A stretch of DNA of 64,000 bases, from NCBI RefSeq assembly GCF_040147005.1, contig NZ_JAMSHO010000001.1, positions 3,410,001 through 3,474,000 on the forward strand, written 5' to 3'. Under the pieces are notes generated by a model. It had not been told where the DNA came from. It saw only the letters and a program-made list of their open reading frames with translations, and did no database searches. Positions 17,871 to 26,458 of this stretch are shown here, one piece after another. The translations under genes and the position numbers were made by a program. Position 1 is the stretch's first letter. The number at the start of each line of letters is the position of its first letter. This DNA comes from Halomonas sp. H10-9-1 (GTDB taxonomy: Bacteria; Pseudomonadota; Gammaproteobacteria; Pseudomonadales; Halomonadaceae).

Positions 17871-19334
17871 ATGACAGCTCCCATGCTTTTTCCACTCCGA
17901 CCGCTCTTCCGCCTCGGCACTCTCCTGCTGGGCGCGAGTTGCCTGATGCTCCCCTCGCTCGCCCTTGCCAGTGTCGGCCCCCTCGATCTCACCGGCTCCG
18001 GTATCGGCACGCTGTCGGTGGCACTGTTCGTGCTTGCCTATGCCCTGGTGATGTCCGAAGAGCTGCTGCACATGCGCAAGTCGAAGCCGGTGCTGGTCGC
18101 CGCCGGCCTGATCTGGGCGCTGGCGGCCTGGGCCTATACCGGCGCCGGCATGCCCGAGCAGGCCGAGACGGCCTTCCGCGAGACGCTACTGGAGTACAGC
18201 GAACTGCTGCTCTTCCTGCTGGTCGCGATGACCTACATCAACGCGCTGGAGGAGCGCCGTGTCTTCGACGCCCTGCGCGCCTAGCTGGTGCGCAAGGGCT
18301 TCAGCTACCGCAGCCTGTTCTGGATTACCGGTTTCCTGGCTTTCGGGATCTCGGCGATTGCCAACAACATGACCACCGCCATGCTGATGTGCGCGGTGGT
18401 GCTCAAGGTCGCCGAGGGCGACGACCGCTTCATCCGGTTGTGCTGCATCAACACGGTGGTGGCCGCCAATGCGGGAGGCGCCTTCAGCCCCTTCGGTGAT
18501 ATCACCACGCTGATGGTATGGCAGGCCGGCCAGCTACCCTTCGGCGCCTTCTTCCAGCTGCTGGCGCCCTCGCTGGTGAACTTCCTGGTGCCGGCCCTGT
18601 TGATGAACCTGTTCATCCGCAATCGAAAGCCGCCGAATCTCACCGAGGAGGTCTGGCTCAAGCGTGGCGCCCGACGCATCATCCTGTTATTCCTGCTCAC
18701 CGTGGCCCTCTCGGTGCTATGCCACTCGGTGCTTGGCCTGCCCCCGGCCATGGGCATGATGTTCGGCCTGGGTCTGCTGCAGTTCTTCGGCTATTTCCTG
18801 CGCCGTAGCCTGCCGCGCTCGCTGGCCCGCAAGCACACCCGCTACGCCCAGCGGGGCGACTGGAAGAAGCTCGAACAGCTGGGCGGTGTGGTGCCCTTCG
18901 ATATCTTCAGCCGCATCGCCCGCGCCGAGTGGGACACCCTGCTGTTCTTCTATGGCGTGGTGATGTGCGTGGGAGGCCTCGGCTTCATGGGCTATCTGGC
19001 CCTGCTCTCGGAGAGCCTCTACGGCAGCTGGGACCCTGTCTGGGCCAACGTCATGCTGGGGCTCGTCTCGGCGGTGGTCGATAACATCCCGGTGATGTTC
19101 GCGGTGCTCTCCATGGCGCCGGACATGTCCAGCGGCAACTGGCTGCTGATCACGCTGACCGCCGGGGTCGGCGGCAGCCTGCTGGCCATGGGCTCCGCCG
19201 CCGGCGTGGCGCTGATGGGGCAGGCCCGCGGGATCTACACCTTCGCCGGGCACCTGCGCTGGGCCCCGGCCATTGCCCTGGGCTACGCAGCGAGCGTGGC
19301 TACCCACCTGCTGATCAATCGCGCCCTGTTCTGA
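17871..19334 (+). pseudogene. nhaD: NhaD-type Na+/H+ antiporter gene with in-frame amber stop
   Basis: Two adjacent open frames in the same frame (17871-18284 and 18288-19334) together give a full-length ArsB/NhaD-superfamily antiporter of 487 residues. They are separated by a single TAG at 18282-18284. Around it the protein reads RRVFDALRA-stop-LVRKGFSYRS; TGG (Trp) to TAG is the simplest explanation. The remainder is intact, including AIANNMTTAML, NAGGAFSPFGDITTLMVW and VVDNIPVMFAV, the transport-core motifs. Unless suppressed or a sequencing error, Na+ export by this protein is lost. The upstream box 3 is intact. Confidence 0.85.
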
Positions 19335-19346
19335 CGCCGACGCCGC

Positions 19347-19382
19347 GGCGCCATCCGGCCGAGAGGCTCGCCGGGTGGCGCC
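19347..19382. terminator. Bidirectional hairpin between nhaD and cytochrome b561 gene
   Basis: A 13-bp stem (GGCGCCATCCGGC with one G-U pair) and a 10-base loop lie between two convergent genes. No T tract follows. Confidence 0.65.
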
Positions 19383-19392
19383 ACGGCCTGGC

Positions 19393-19911
19393 TCACGCCA
19401 TGCGCTTGAGGGTATGGTCACGCAGCCAGAACTGGTGGGCCAGGCTGGCCGCCACGTGGCCGCCGATCAGCAGCCAGAGTAGATTGGCCAGCACCTCGTG
19501 GGTCTCCTCGGCGGCCTCCTCCAGCCACTCGATCTCGGCACCGGGAGCGATCAGTGGCAGGCCGAAGACCTCCACGCCGTGGCCGCTGCCCAGGGCGACG
19601 AGCAGGCCGCTCACCGGGATCACCAGCATCGCCCCATAGAGCGCCAGATGGCCCAGCCGGGCCGCCCACTGCCAGTGGGCATGCGCCTCGAGCCTGCCGT
19701 GGTTCATACCGCGCCACAGCAGCCGGGCCACCAGCAGCCCCAGCAGCAGCACCCCGACGCTCTTGTGCAGCGCCATGGCCTCGCGCTCGCTCATGCCGAT
19801 GAGCTCCGCCAGCCACTCGGTGCCGAGCATCAGGATCAATAGCGTGGCCATGCTCCAGTGAAGCGCCCGTGAGACGGCGCCGTAACGGTGTTGGGAATCC
19901 AGCCAGTTCAT
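19393..19911 (-). CDS. Cytochrome b561
   Basis: A 172-residue four-helix membrane cytochrome. It begins RYGAVSRALHWSMATLLILML with the first heme histidine. AMALHKSVGVLLLGLLVARLLWR supplies the second-helix histidine, followed by WAARLGHLALYGAMLVIPVSG and HEVLANLLWLLIGGHVAASLAHQF. It shuttles electrons from quinol, for example in superoxide defence (CybB type). GGAGGA precedes the ATG. The upstream box 4 places it in the same regulon as eptA. Confidence 0.9.
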   Translation of the reverse strand: MNWLDSQHRYGAVSRALHWSMATLLILMLGTEWLAELIGMSEREAMALHKSVGVLLLGLLVARLLWRGMNHGRLEAHAHWQWAARLGHLALYGAMLVIPVSGLLVALGSGHGVEVFGLPLIAPGAEIEWLEEAAEETHEVLANLLWLLIGGHVAASLAHQFWLRDHTLKRMA

Positions 19912-19961
19912 GTCGTCATCCTCCTCGGACGATGGACGACGACCGTTTTACGCCAGGGCGG

Positions 19962-19978
19962 CTTACAGGAGCCTTAAC
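19962..19978. promoter_or_regulatory. PmrA/QseB-type box 4 (minus strand GTTAAG-N5-TGTAAG)
   Basis: Read on the minus strand: GTTAAG (19978-19973), GCTCC, TGTAAG (19967-19962). TAAAAC (19950-19945) is a good -10 candidate 11 bases downstream, and the cytochrome b561 start is at 19911. Confidence 0.65.
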
Positions 19979-19999
19979 GCCGCGTTCATGGGGCGTTCA

Positions 20000-21841
20000 T
20001 CATCGGTAGAAACGCGACAGCGCCTGCAGTACCTCGCCGGCCACCTCGGGCGAGGGTCGCACCGTCTCGAGCTCGTTCATGCGGTAGTCGTAGGCCTCGA
20101 AGGCGCCGGTCGGATGCACGGCGATCTGGTATTCCGGCAACAGGATGCCGTAGCCCATGTAGCTACCGGAGAGCAGCCAGTCGCGTGGGGCGCCGGGGGC
20201 GAGCAGGCTGCGCCCCAGGGTATAGCGCTCGGGGGCGGCCTCGCAGCCGAGCAGTTCCTCGAGCAGTGTCGGGGCGATATCGGCATGCTGGGTGCGCCCC
20301 TCGAGCACACCGCCGGGGCGCCCCGGCAGGTGCATCACCAGCGGTACCTGGACCTGCTCCGGGGTGTAGTTGCTGCCGTGTCCCCAGTAGTTCCGCCCAT
20401 GCTCGTTGAACGACTCGCCGTGGTCCGAGGTGATCACCACGGCGGTATCGTCGAGCCTGCCGCGTCGCTCGAGGTCGTCAAGCACTCGCCCGAGCTGCGC
20501 ATCCACGTAGCGCGCCGCGGTACGGTAGCGATTCCAGTAGGGCTCGGGGTCGAAGTCGGGACCCAGCGCCATATGGTTGATCTGCTCCCAGTAGGGAGTG
20601 AAGCGGGGGAAGTCGGGGGGATGGCTGTAGCCATGCACAGCGTCGTAGAAGAGGAAGCCGAAGAAGGGCGCGGCGTCGGGTGCCTCTGCCGAGGCCTCCC
20701 TCCAGGCCAGCCAGTCATCGGTGATCTGCCGATCGCGCTCCCAGGGCTCGCCCTCAGCCGGCGTCAGCGAGACGTCCTCCAGGCCGGCGAAGACGTTGCG
20801 GTCGAAGGCGGGGCTCACCAGGGTCGCCGAGGAGAGCACCTGGAAACGATAGTCGGCGGCCTCGAGCTTCTCCATCAGCACCGGCGGCGTCTGGCCACCG
20901 GTAAAGGCATCCCAGTAGGTGACCGGCAGGCCGTAGAAGAGGCTGAATACCCCCGCCTTGGTGGAGTTGCCCCCACTGAAGTGCTCGGCGGCCCGGTACC
21001 AGCCGGGGCAGTTGGCGTAGCGACTCAGGTTGGGCATCACCTCGGGATTCAGCAGGTCATGCCGCGCGCTGTCCAGCACCACCAGCAGCAGGTTGTGGGA
21101 CGCGGCCGCCGGCGAGCAGCTCAGCGGCGCCGAGGGATAGGCCAGGTCATGGGCCTTTCCCTGTGCCGCCTCCAGCTCCACCCGATCGCGCACCGCCTGG
21201 GGGTCGACCCAGCCCCGCTTGACGAACAGGCGCTTGGCGGTGGCGGGATAGAACAGCGGCACATGACGGGTCATGCCGGTGATGTCGCGGTCGTAGTGGG
21301 CGTCGGCCCAGGCGTGCCAGCCGTGCACCCCGAGCAGGGCCAACAGGCCGAGGGAGAGTGCCGGCAGCACCGGCCGCGACAGTGGACGCCGCTTGAGCCA
21401 TAACCCCAGGGCCCCCTGCAGCGCCAGCATCGCCAGCACACCGCCGATGGCCAGGGCCCAGGCCAGCCAGGAGAAACTGAAGACGTCGCCGCCAGCGTTG
21501 ACCAGCAGATCGAGGATGAAACCGCTCAGGTGGAAGCGGTACTGGGCGTAGACGAAGGTGTCGAGCAGCAGCACCAGCTGCAACAGGCCGGCCCACAGGG
21601 TGGTGACCAGCCACAGCCAGGGCGCCCGAAGCAGCGGGGCCAGCAGCAGCAGCGGCAAGGCCCCCAGCCACACCAGCAGCCCGATATGGCCGAGGAACAC
21701 CAGCAGCAGGTAGCCCCACTGCTCGGCGCCCTCGGGAGCCATGTAGGGGAGATAACGCAGACTGATCAGCCAGGCGAGCAGCAGGTTGGCCAGGGTCCAG
21801 GCGCCCAACCAGCGCCAGCGATGGAGAAGGGATGCAAGCAT
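20000..21841 (-). CDS. PbgA/YejM-like (DUF3413) membrane sulfatase-fold protein
   Basis: A 613-residue inner-membrane protein. About five N-terminal helices (LGAWTLANLLLAWLISLRYL onward) are followed by a periplasmic alkaline-phosphatase/sulfatase domain with VITSDHGESFNEHG and LLLVVLDSARHDLL. YejM/PbgA controls LPS synthesis by regulating LapB and LpxC and binds lipid A. I start it at ATG 21841, not GTG 21931, because the latter lies within the predicted -10 element of box 5. The start shows no strong ribosome site. Membership in the box regulon ties it to outer-membrane lipid balance. Confidence 0.85.
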   Translation of the reverse strand: MLASLLHRWRWLGAWTLANLLLAWLISLRYLPYMAPEGAEQWGYLLLVFLGHIGLLVWLGALPLLLLAPLLRAPWLWLVTTLWAGLLQLVLLLDTFVYAQYRFHLSGFILDLLVNAGGDVFSFSWLAWALAIGGVLAMLALQGALGLWLKRRPLSRPVLPALSLGLLALLGVHGWHAWADAHYDRDITGMTRHVPLFYPATAKRLFVKRGWVDPQAVRDRVELEAAQGKAHDLAYPSAPLSCSPAAASHNLLLVVLDSARHDLLNPEVMPNLSRYANCPGWYRAAEHFSGGNSTKAGVFSLFYGLPVTYWDAFTGGQTPPVLMEKLEAADYRFQVLSSATLVSPAFDRNVFAGLEDVSLTPAEGEPWERDRQITDDWLAWREASAEAPDAAPFFGFLFYDAVHGYSHPPDFPRFTPYWEQINHMALGPDFDPEPYWNRYRTAARYVDAQLGRVLDDLERRGRLDDTAVVITSDHGESFNEHGRNYWGHGSNYTPEQVQVPLVMHLPGRPGGVLEGRTQHADIAPTLLEELLGCEAAPERYTLGRSLLAPGAPRDWLLSGSYMGYGILLPEYQIAVHPTGAFEAYDYRMNELETVRPSPEVAGEVLQALSRFYR

Positions 21842-21947
21842 GTGATGGCCACGATCATGAAAGGGCCCGACACGAAGCCGCGATACTCGGCCTGCCGGGT
21901 GGTGGAAAGATACCGGGATCGGCGCCGTCACACTCTGGTCATGCCAC

Positions 21948-21964
21948 CTTAAGCAATCCTTAAG
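21948..21964. promoter_or_regulatory. PmrA/QseB-type box 5, perfect and bidirectional
   Basis: CTTAAG 21948-21953, CAATC, CTTAAG 21959-21964, lying between divergent genes. To the left CAGAGT (21937-21932 on the minus strand) is 10 bases away, identical in sequence and spacing to box 1. To the right CACAGT (21975-21980) is 10 bases away. Confidence 0.8.
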
Positions 21965-22020
21965 GAAGGCGCGCCACAGTCATGGTGCATGCTGATACCG
22001 CCGCAACCCGAGGCAACACC

Positions 22021-22299
22021 ATGACCCGGAGTCCGATAATAACACTCGCAGACACCCTCGTCGCCGAGAATCGCGCCATCGTGCCGCTGCTGCTCATCGG
22101 CCTGGCGTTGCTGGCCCTGGGCGTGCTGGCCGCCGGCTGGGAACCCATCGAGCTGCCGCTGGGGCTTGCTGCTCTGGGCACCCTGGCGCTCGTCCTGCTC
22201 ACCCCCGAGCGCTGGCAAGACGAGGAAGCACGGGACACCGTCAACAGCCTGGTACTGGCCAGCCTGATCACCCTGGCGGGCTTCCATGTGATGGCGTGA
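22021..22299 (+). CDS. Small two-helix membrane protein
   Basis: A 92-residue protein with three hydrophobic stretches (IVPLLLIGLALLALGVLAAG, LGLAALGTLALVLL and LVLASLITLAGFHVM). I do not recognise a family. ATG 22021 has GAGG seven bases upstream; ATG 21982 would lie at the predicted transcript start of box 5 and is rejected. It is divergent from the PbgA-like gene and shares its box, so an accessory envelope role is possible but unproven. Confidence 0.6.
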   Translation: MTRSPIITLADTLVAENRAIVPLLLIGLALLALGVLAAGWEPIELPLGLAALGTLALVLLTPERWQDEEARDTVNSLVLASLITLAGFHVMA

Positions 22300-22380
22300 C
22301 CCCCGCGCCTCGAGCGTCTCGCCAGAGGCGTTGCCCGGCCTTTACAGCCCTCCCCGGGACGTGGATAGTGTGGCTCGATG

Positions 22381-22460
22381 ACAGGGGCGCCGCGGCACTC
22401 GCCGTGGCTGAGACGCACCCTTGGAACCTGACCCGGATCATGCCGGCGCCGGAAGTCGTG
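22381..22460 (+). ncRNA. TPP riboswitch (THI element)
   Basis: The aptamer core is clear: GGGGCGCC at the 5' side, GCTGAGA at 22408-22414, an ACCCTT-like CACCCTT, GAACCTGA at 22424-22431 and GGATCATGCCGGCGCCGGAA at the 3' side. This order matches the thi box that binds thiamine pyrophosphate. It lies just before thiM. The ribosome site GGGAGGA at 22494-22500 could be sequestered by GC-rich pairing with the downstream CGCCTGCACCTCCCGCG segment, favouring translational control. Confidence 0.92.
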
Positions 22461-22503
22461 CAGCCCGCCCCGCCGCCTGCACCTCCCGCGCCCGGGAGGA
22501 ATA

Positions 22504-23325
22504 ATGACCACCACCACCCGCGGCCCGATCGACCCCGCCGCCCACCTGACTCGCCTGCGCCAGCGCGCGCCGCTGATTCACAACATCACCAATCTGGTGG
22601 CCATGAACCCCATGGCCAACGTGCTGCTGGCCCTGGGCGCCTCGCCGGCCATGGTGCACGCCCGCGAGGAGGCCGCCGAGTTCGCCGCCCTCGCCGATGC
22701 CCTGACGGTGAATATCGGCACCCTCTCCCCCCTCTGGGTCGAGGCCATGGAGGAGGCCGCCGCGGCCGCACGGCATGCGGGCAAGCCCTGGGTACTGGAC
22801 CCGGTGGCGGTGGGCGCCACTGGCTACCGCCGCGCGACAGGCAGGCGCTTGCTGGAGCAACGACCCACGGTGATCCGCGGCAACGCCTCGGAGATCCTCG
22901 CCCTGGAGCACCGGGGCAGCGGCGGGCGCGGCGTGGACAGCAGCGACCCCATCGAGGCCGCCACACAGGCTGCCGTGGCCCTGGCTCGCCGCCTCGATGC
23001 CGTGGTGGCGGTGACCGGCGAGATCGACCTCGTCACCGACGGGCGGCGCCTGGCGCGGGTTCCCGGCGGCCATGCGCTGATGCCGAAGGTGACGACCCTG
23101 GGCTGCGCGCTCACCGGCGTGGTGGCGGCCTTCCTGGTCGGTGCCGAGGATCCCTTCATCGCCACTGTGGCGGCCCTGGCCTGCTACGGCGAGGCCGGCC
23201 GTCGGGCCGGCGTCGGCGTAGCAGGCCCCGGCAGCTTCGCCGTGGCCTTTATCGATGCCCTCTATGCCCTCGATGACGAGCAACTCTTCGCCCTGCCCAC
23301 CCTGGAGGTGACCGATGCGCCTTGA
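22504..23325 (+). CDS. thiM: Hydroxyethylthiazole kinase
   Basis: A 273-residue ribokinase-fold enzyme that phosphorylates the thiazole moiety for thiamine salvage. It begins with the conserved PLIHNITNLVAMNPMANVLLALG. Other conserved parts are VLDPVAVGATGYRR, VIRGNASEILAL and the C-terminal VTTLGCALTGVVAAF with the catalytic cysteine region. It is preceded by a TPP riboswitch and GGGAGGA. It overlaps thiE by 11 bases. Normal length and intact. Confidence 0.95.
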   Translation: MTTTTRGPIDPAAHLTRLRQRAPLIHNITNLVAMNPMANVLLALGASPAMVHAREEAAEFAALADALTVNIGTLSPLWVEAMEEAAAAARHAGKPWVLDPVAVGATGYRRATGRRLLEQRPTVIRGNASEILALEHRGSGGRGVDSSDPIEAATQAAVALARRLDAVVAVTGEIDLVTDGRRLARVPGGHALMPKVTTLGCALTGVVAAFLVGAEDPFIATVAALACYGEAGRRAGVGVAGPGSFAVAFIDALYALDDEQLFALPTLEVTDAP

Positions 23326-23926
23326 CCTCTCCCTGTACCTGATTACCGATCCGGCCCTGTGCGCCGGCCACGGCCTGGTGGAGACCGCACTCGCCGCCGT
23401 GCGCGGTGGCGCCACGCTGATACAGCTGCGCGACAAGCACGCCGGCGACGGCGAGCTGATCGACCAGGCGCGCAGGCTCAAGGCGGCTCTTGCCGGCAGC
23501 GGGGTACCGCTGATCATCAACGACCGCCTGGCCGTGGCGGTGGAGAGTGGTGCCGACGGCCTGCATATCGGCCAGGACGACGGCGAGGTGGCCGCGGCTC
23601 GGGCGGCGCTGGGGGAACAGGCGATACTGGGCCTCTCGGTGCAGACCCTGGACCAGTTGGCACGCATCGATGCCGAGCGCCTCGACTACCTGGGGCTTGG
23701 CCCGGTGTTCGCCACCCCCAGCAAGCACGACCACGCCGAGCCGCTGGGCTTCGCGGGGCTCGCCAGCCTGGTGGCGGCGAGCCCCCTGCCCAGCGTGGCC
23801 ATCGGCGGACTCAAGGCGGAACACGTGGCGGCGACCCACCAGGCCGGCGCCCAGGGCCTGGCGGTCATCTCGGCGATCTGCGGCATGCCGGACCCCGAAG
23901 CCGCGGCACGGGCATTCTGGCGCTGA
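23315..23926 (+). CDS. thiE: Thiamine-phosphate synthase
   Basis: A 203-residue TIM-barrel enzyme joining hydroxymethylpyrimidine diphosphate and thiazole phosphate to make thiamine phosphate. Visible family segments are LYLITDP, GGATLIQLRDK, LIINDRLAVAVESGADGLHIGQDD, YLGLGPVFATPSK and VAIGGL. It is cotranscribed with thiM. Together they salvage thiamine under TPP riboswitch control. It ends seven bases before the convergent transporter gene with no hairpin visible in between. Confidence 0.95.
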   Translation: MRLDLSLYLITDPALCAGHGLVETALAAVRGGATLIQLRDKHAGDGELIDQARRLKAALAGSGVPLIINDRLAVAVESGADGLHIGQDDGEVAAARAALGEQAILGLSVQTLDQLARIDAERLDYLGLGPVFATPSKHDHAEPLGFAGLASLVAASPLPSVAIGGLKAEHVAATHQAGAQGLAVISAICGMPDPEAAARAFWR

Positions 23927-23932
23927 TCCTCC

Positions 23933-24808
23933 TCACGCCGCGGGGCGCCGCGCCAGCGAGGTTCGCCGTTCGTGATAGGCGATGGCCAGGCCGCTGACGA
24001 TGATCAGGCTGCCGCCGACGAAGACCCAGATGTCCGGCACCTCGCCCCAGAACCACCAGCCCAACAGCACCGCCCACAGCAGCGCGGTGTAATCGAAGGG
24101 CGCCACCAGTGCGGCCGGTGCGTAGCGAAAGGCCAGGGTCAGGCCGGTCATGGCGCCCACGCCAAGAAAGCCCGCCACCAGGAAGGCCGGCCAGTGCAGC
24201 GGCGCCGGCGCCTGCCACACCCACGGCAGCGTCATGGCGGAGATCAGCAGCGGCACCAGGGTGGTGTAGAAGACCAGTGCCCAGAGGTGCTCGCGGCTGC
24301 CGTAGCGCCGCGCGGTGATCATGGTCAGCGCATAGAACACCGCCGCGCCGACCACCACCAGGGCCCCCATCTGGAAGCTCTCACCACCAGGGCGCACCAC
24401 CACCAGCACGCCGACAAAGCCCAGCGTGGTAGCCAGCAGTGTCGGTCGGTCGACCCGCTCACCCAGCAGCGGCACCGAGAGCAGGGTGACGAACAGCGGT
24501 GCGGCGAAGGCGATGGCGGTGGTCTCGGCCAGGGGCAGCAGGGTCAGCCCCCACATGAAGCAGATCATGGTGCCGGTGAAGATCAGGCCGCGCAGCAAAT
24601 GCACACCGGGACGCCGGGTAGCCAGGGTCCGCAGGCCACCATTGAAGCGCGCGATCAGCGCGATCAGCGGCAGCGACACCAGGGTGCGAAAGAAGATGAT
24701 CTGCAACGGCGAGTGCACTTCACCCAACCACTTGGTGATGGCATCCCCCAGCGCCAGGCAGAGCACGCCCAGGCACATGAAGCCGATTCCCTTGAACGAC
24801 TCAGACAT
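23933..24808 (-). CDS. DMT-family (EamA) permease
   Basis: A 291-residue inner-membrane protein with ten predicted helices and two EamA repeats. The first runs from GIGFMCLGVLCLALGDAITKWL and the second from MGALVVVGAAVFYALTMITARRYGS to the C terminus. Members export or import amino acids, nucleosides or other metabolites. No neighbour defines its substrate, although it is convergent with the thiamine salvage operon. Confidence 0.85.
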   Translation of the reverse strand: MSESFKGIGFMCLGVLCLALGDAITKWLGEVHSPLQIIFFRTLVSLPLIALIARFNGGLRTLATRRPGVHLLRGLIFTGTMICFMWGLTLLPLAETTAIAFAAPLFVTLLSVPLLGERVDRPTLLATTLGFVGVLVVVRPGGESFQMGALVVVGAAVFYALTMITARRYGSREHLWALVFYTTLVPLLISAMTLPWVWQAPAPLHWPAFLVAGFLGVGAMTGLTLAFRYAPAALVAPFDYTALLWAVLLGWWFWGEVPDIWVFVGGSLIIVSGLAIAYHERRTSLARRPAA

Positions 24809-24846
24809 CGCGACTCCTCTTCCCGATCATCCCGCGTGACAAAAGC

Positions 24847-24879
24847 ACCACCCCGCCGATCAGGGATCAACGGGGTGGT
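24847..24879 (-). terminator. Rho-independent terminator after the carboxypeptidase gene
   Basis: ACCACCCCG and CGGGGTGGT form a nine-base-pair stem with a 15-base loop that contains a nested GATC pairing. Read on the minus strand it is followed by GCTTTTG. It lies about 40 bases beyond the stop at 24921. Confidence 0.75.
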
Positions 24880-24920
24880 ATCGTGGTCAGGCTAGAAGGT
24901 TCGCAGACGAACGGCAAGAA

Positions 24921-26342
24921 CTAGAGGGTGGCGTTGACCACCATGCAGTCGATGCCATCGCGGGCCAGGCTACGACAGGCGCGGTAGGCCTGGTTCTCGT
25001 CGAGGTTGACCAGGCGAGCGCGGAACAGTGATTGCGGCCCTGGCACCTCATGGACATCCACGCGGGCATTGGCCAGGTCGCTGGCCAAGCGGTCGGCGGC
25101 ACGGCCGGCGAGGCTGCGGGCGTTGTCGGGATTGCTGAAGGCGCCCACCTGGACCCCCCAGCCGCCGCTGCGTCCCAGCGGCTCGAGGCGCTGGCTGGTG
25201 CGGCTGGCCGGCTCGTGGGCCTGGGAGATCAGCTCGCGGATCGGGTCGTTGGCCGAGCCCTGGGCGGTCTCCGGCAGGGCTGATGCCGTGCGGGGCAGCG
25301 GCTCGGGGACTTCCAGGCTAGCCAGCCGAGCCGTCGGCGCGGGCGCAGGCGCGACAGGGCGGCTAGCCAGTTGAACCGGCTCCGGCGCGGGTGCAGGAAC
25401 CACAGGGCGGCGCGCCGGCTGCACGGCAGGGCCGGGCCGCGCGACGCCAGCCGCGGCGGGTATCAGGCGTTCTCCGGAGAAGTCGGCTGAGGCGACCCAG
25501 TCACCGCGGCCGAACAGCGAGGCGCGCACGAAGCCTCGGTCCAGCAGGTCGGCCATATGGGCGTCCCGAGAGGCCGCGGTGAAACCGCCCATCACCACCG
25601 ATACCAGCCTGCGGCCATTGCGCACCGCCGAGGTCGCCACGTTGAAGCCCGAGGCGCGGATAAAGCCGGTCTTCAGGCCATCTGCCCCGGGGTAGTTGTC
25701 GAGCAGCCGGTTATGCCCGGTGATGGTCTTGCCCCTCCAGTTGAAGCTGGTGCGCGAGAAGTAGTGATAATACTGCGGGAAGTCCTGCATCAGCCGCAGC
25801 GACAGGGTGGCCATGTCACGGGCGGTGGTGGTCTGGCCGGCGTCGGGCAGGCCGTTGGCATTGCGGAAGGTGGTGCTCGTCATGCCCAGGTCGTGCGCCT
25901 TGTCGGTCATCATGCGCGCGAAGTGGGTCTCGCTACCGCCCAGGGCCTCGGCCACCACCACGGCTACGTCGTTGGCCGACTTGATGATCAGCGCCTGGAG
26001 GGCGGTCTCCACCGGAATCGTCGAGCCGGCCTTCACATAGAGCTTGGAGGCCGGCTTTCCTGCCGCATAGGCAGAGACCGGCAGCGCCTGATGGAGGCTC
26101 AGGCTACGACCCTCGAGGGCCTCGAACAGCAGGTAGAGCGTCATCATCTTGGTCAACGACGCCGGATAGCGGGTCTCCTCGGCATTGGCGGCGTGGAGGA
26201 TTTCGCCGCTCTCCACATCGACGACGATGGCGGCATAGCGCGGGTTGGCCTGTGCCACTCCGGCCAACAGCATCGCCAGGCTCACCAGCAGCCCGAACGC
26301 CAACAGCCGTGGGCGGCCCATGGCCCTGATCGCGGTCACCAT
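24921..26342 (-). CDS. D-alanyl-D-alanine carboxypeptidase with C-terminal SPOR domain
   Basis: A 473-residue periplasmic enzyme of the PBP5/6 (S11) family. A signal peptide ends near VAQA. The active-site triad is SLTK (62-65), SAN (122-124) and KTG (224-226). A proline/alanine-rich linker follows (about 290-390), then a SPOR domain (GGWGVQVGAFSNPDNARSLAG to the end), which binds denuded septal peptidoglycan. GGGAG lies eight bases before ATG 26342; the open frame further upstream has no start signals. It trims pentapeptide stems, probably at the division site. Confidence 0.9.
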   Translation of the reverse strand: MVTAIRAMGRPRLLAFGLLVSLAMLLAGVAQANPRYAAIVVDVESGEILHAANAEETRYPASLTKMMTLYLLFEALEGRSLSLHQALPVSAYAAGKPASKLYVKAGSTIPVETALQALIIKSANDVAVVVAEALGGSETHFARMMTDKAHDLGMTSTTFRNANGLPDAGQTTTARDMATLSLRLMQDFPQYYHYFSRTSFNWRGKTITGHNRLLDNYPGADGLKTGFIRASGFNVATSAVRNGRRLVSVVMGGFTAASRDAHMADLLDRGFVRASLFGRGDWVASADFSGERLIPAAAGVARPGPAVQPARRPVVPAPAPEPVQLASRPVAPAPAPTARLASLEVPEPLPRTASALPETAQGSANDPIRELISQAHEPASRTSQRLEPLGRSGGWGVQVGAFSNPDNARSLAGRAADRLASDLANARVDVHEVPGPQSLFRARLVNLDENQAYRACRSLARDGIDCMVVNATL

Positions 26343-26458
26343 ACTCTTGCTCCCTCGAATGTCCGATAACGCGCCTTTTGCGGCTTCTGAACCCATTATG
26401 GCCGGCATGCCACCACTGTACAGCGCGATTCGGCAAAAAAGTGCGACCTCCACAATCC

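Noticed and set aside
17871-18284. nhaD halves as two separate genes
   Set aside because: Both are in one frame separated by a single TAG; the second half has no ribosome site and would lack the first transport helices.
18282-18284. TAG as a pyrrolysine codon
   Set aside because: No family or genome evidence for pyrrolysine use in NhaD or in this kind of bacterium; a TGG to TAG change is simpler.
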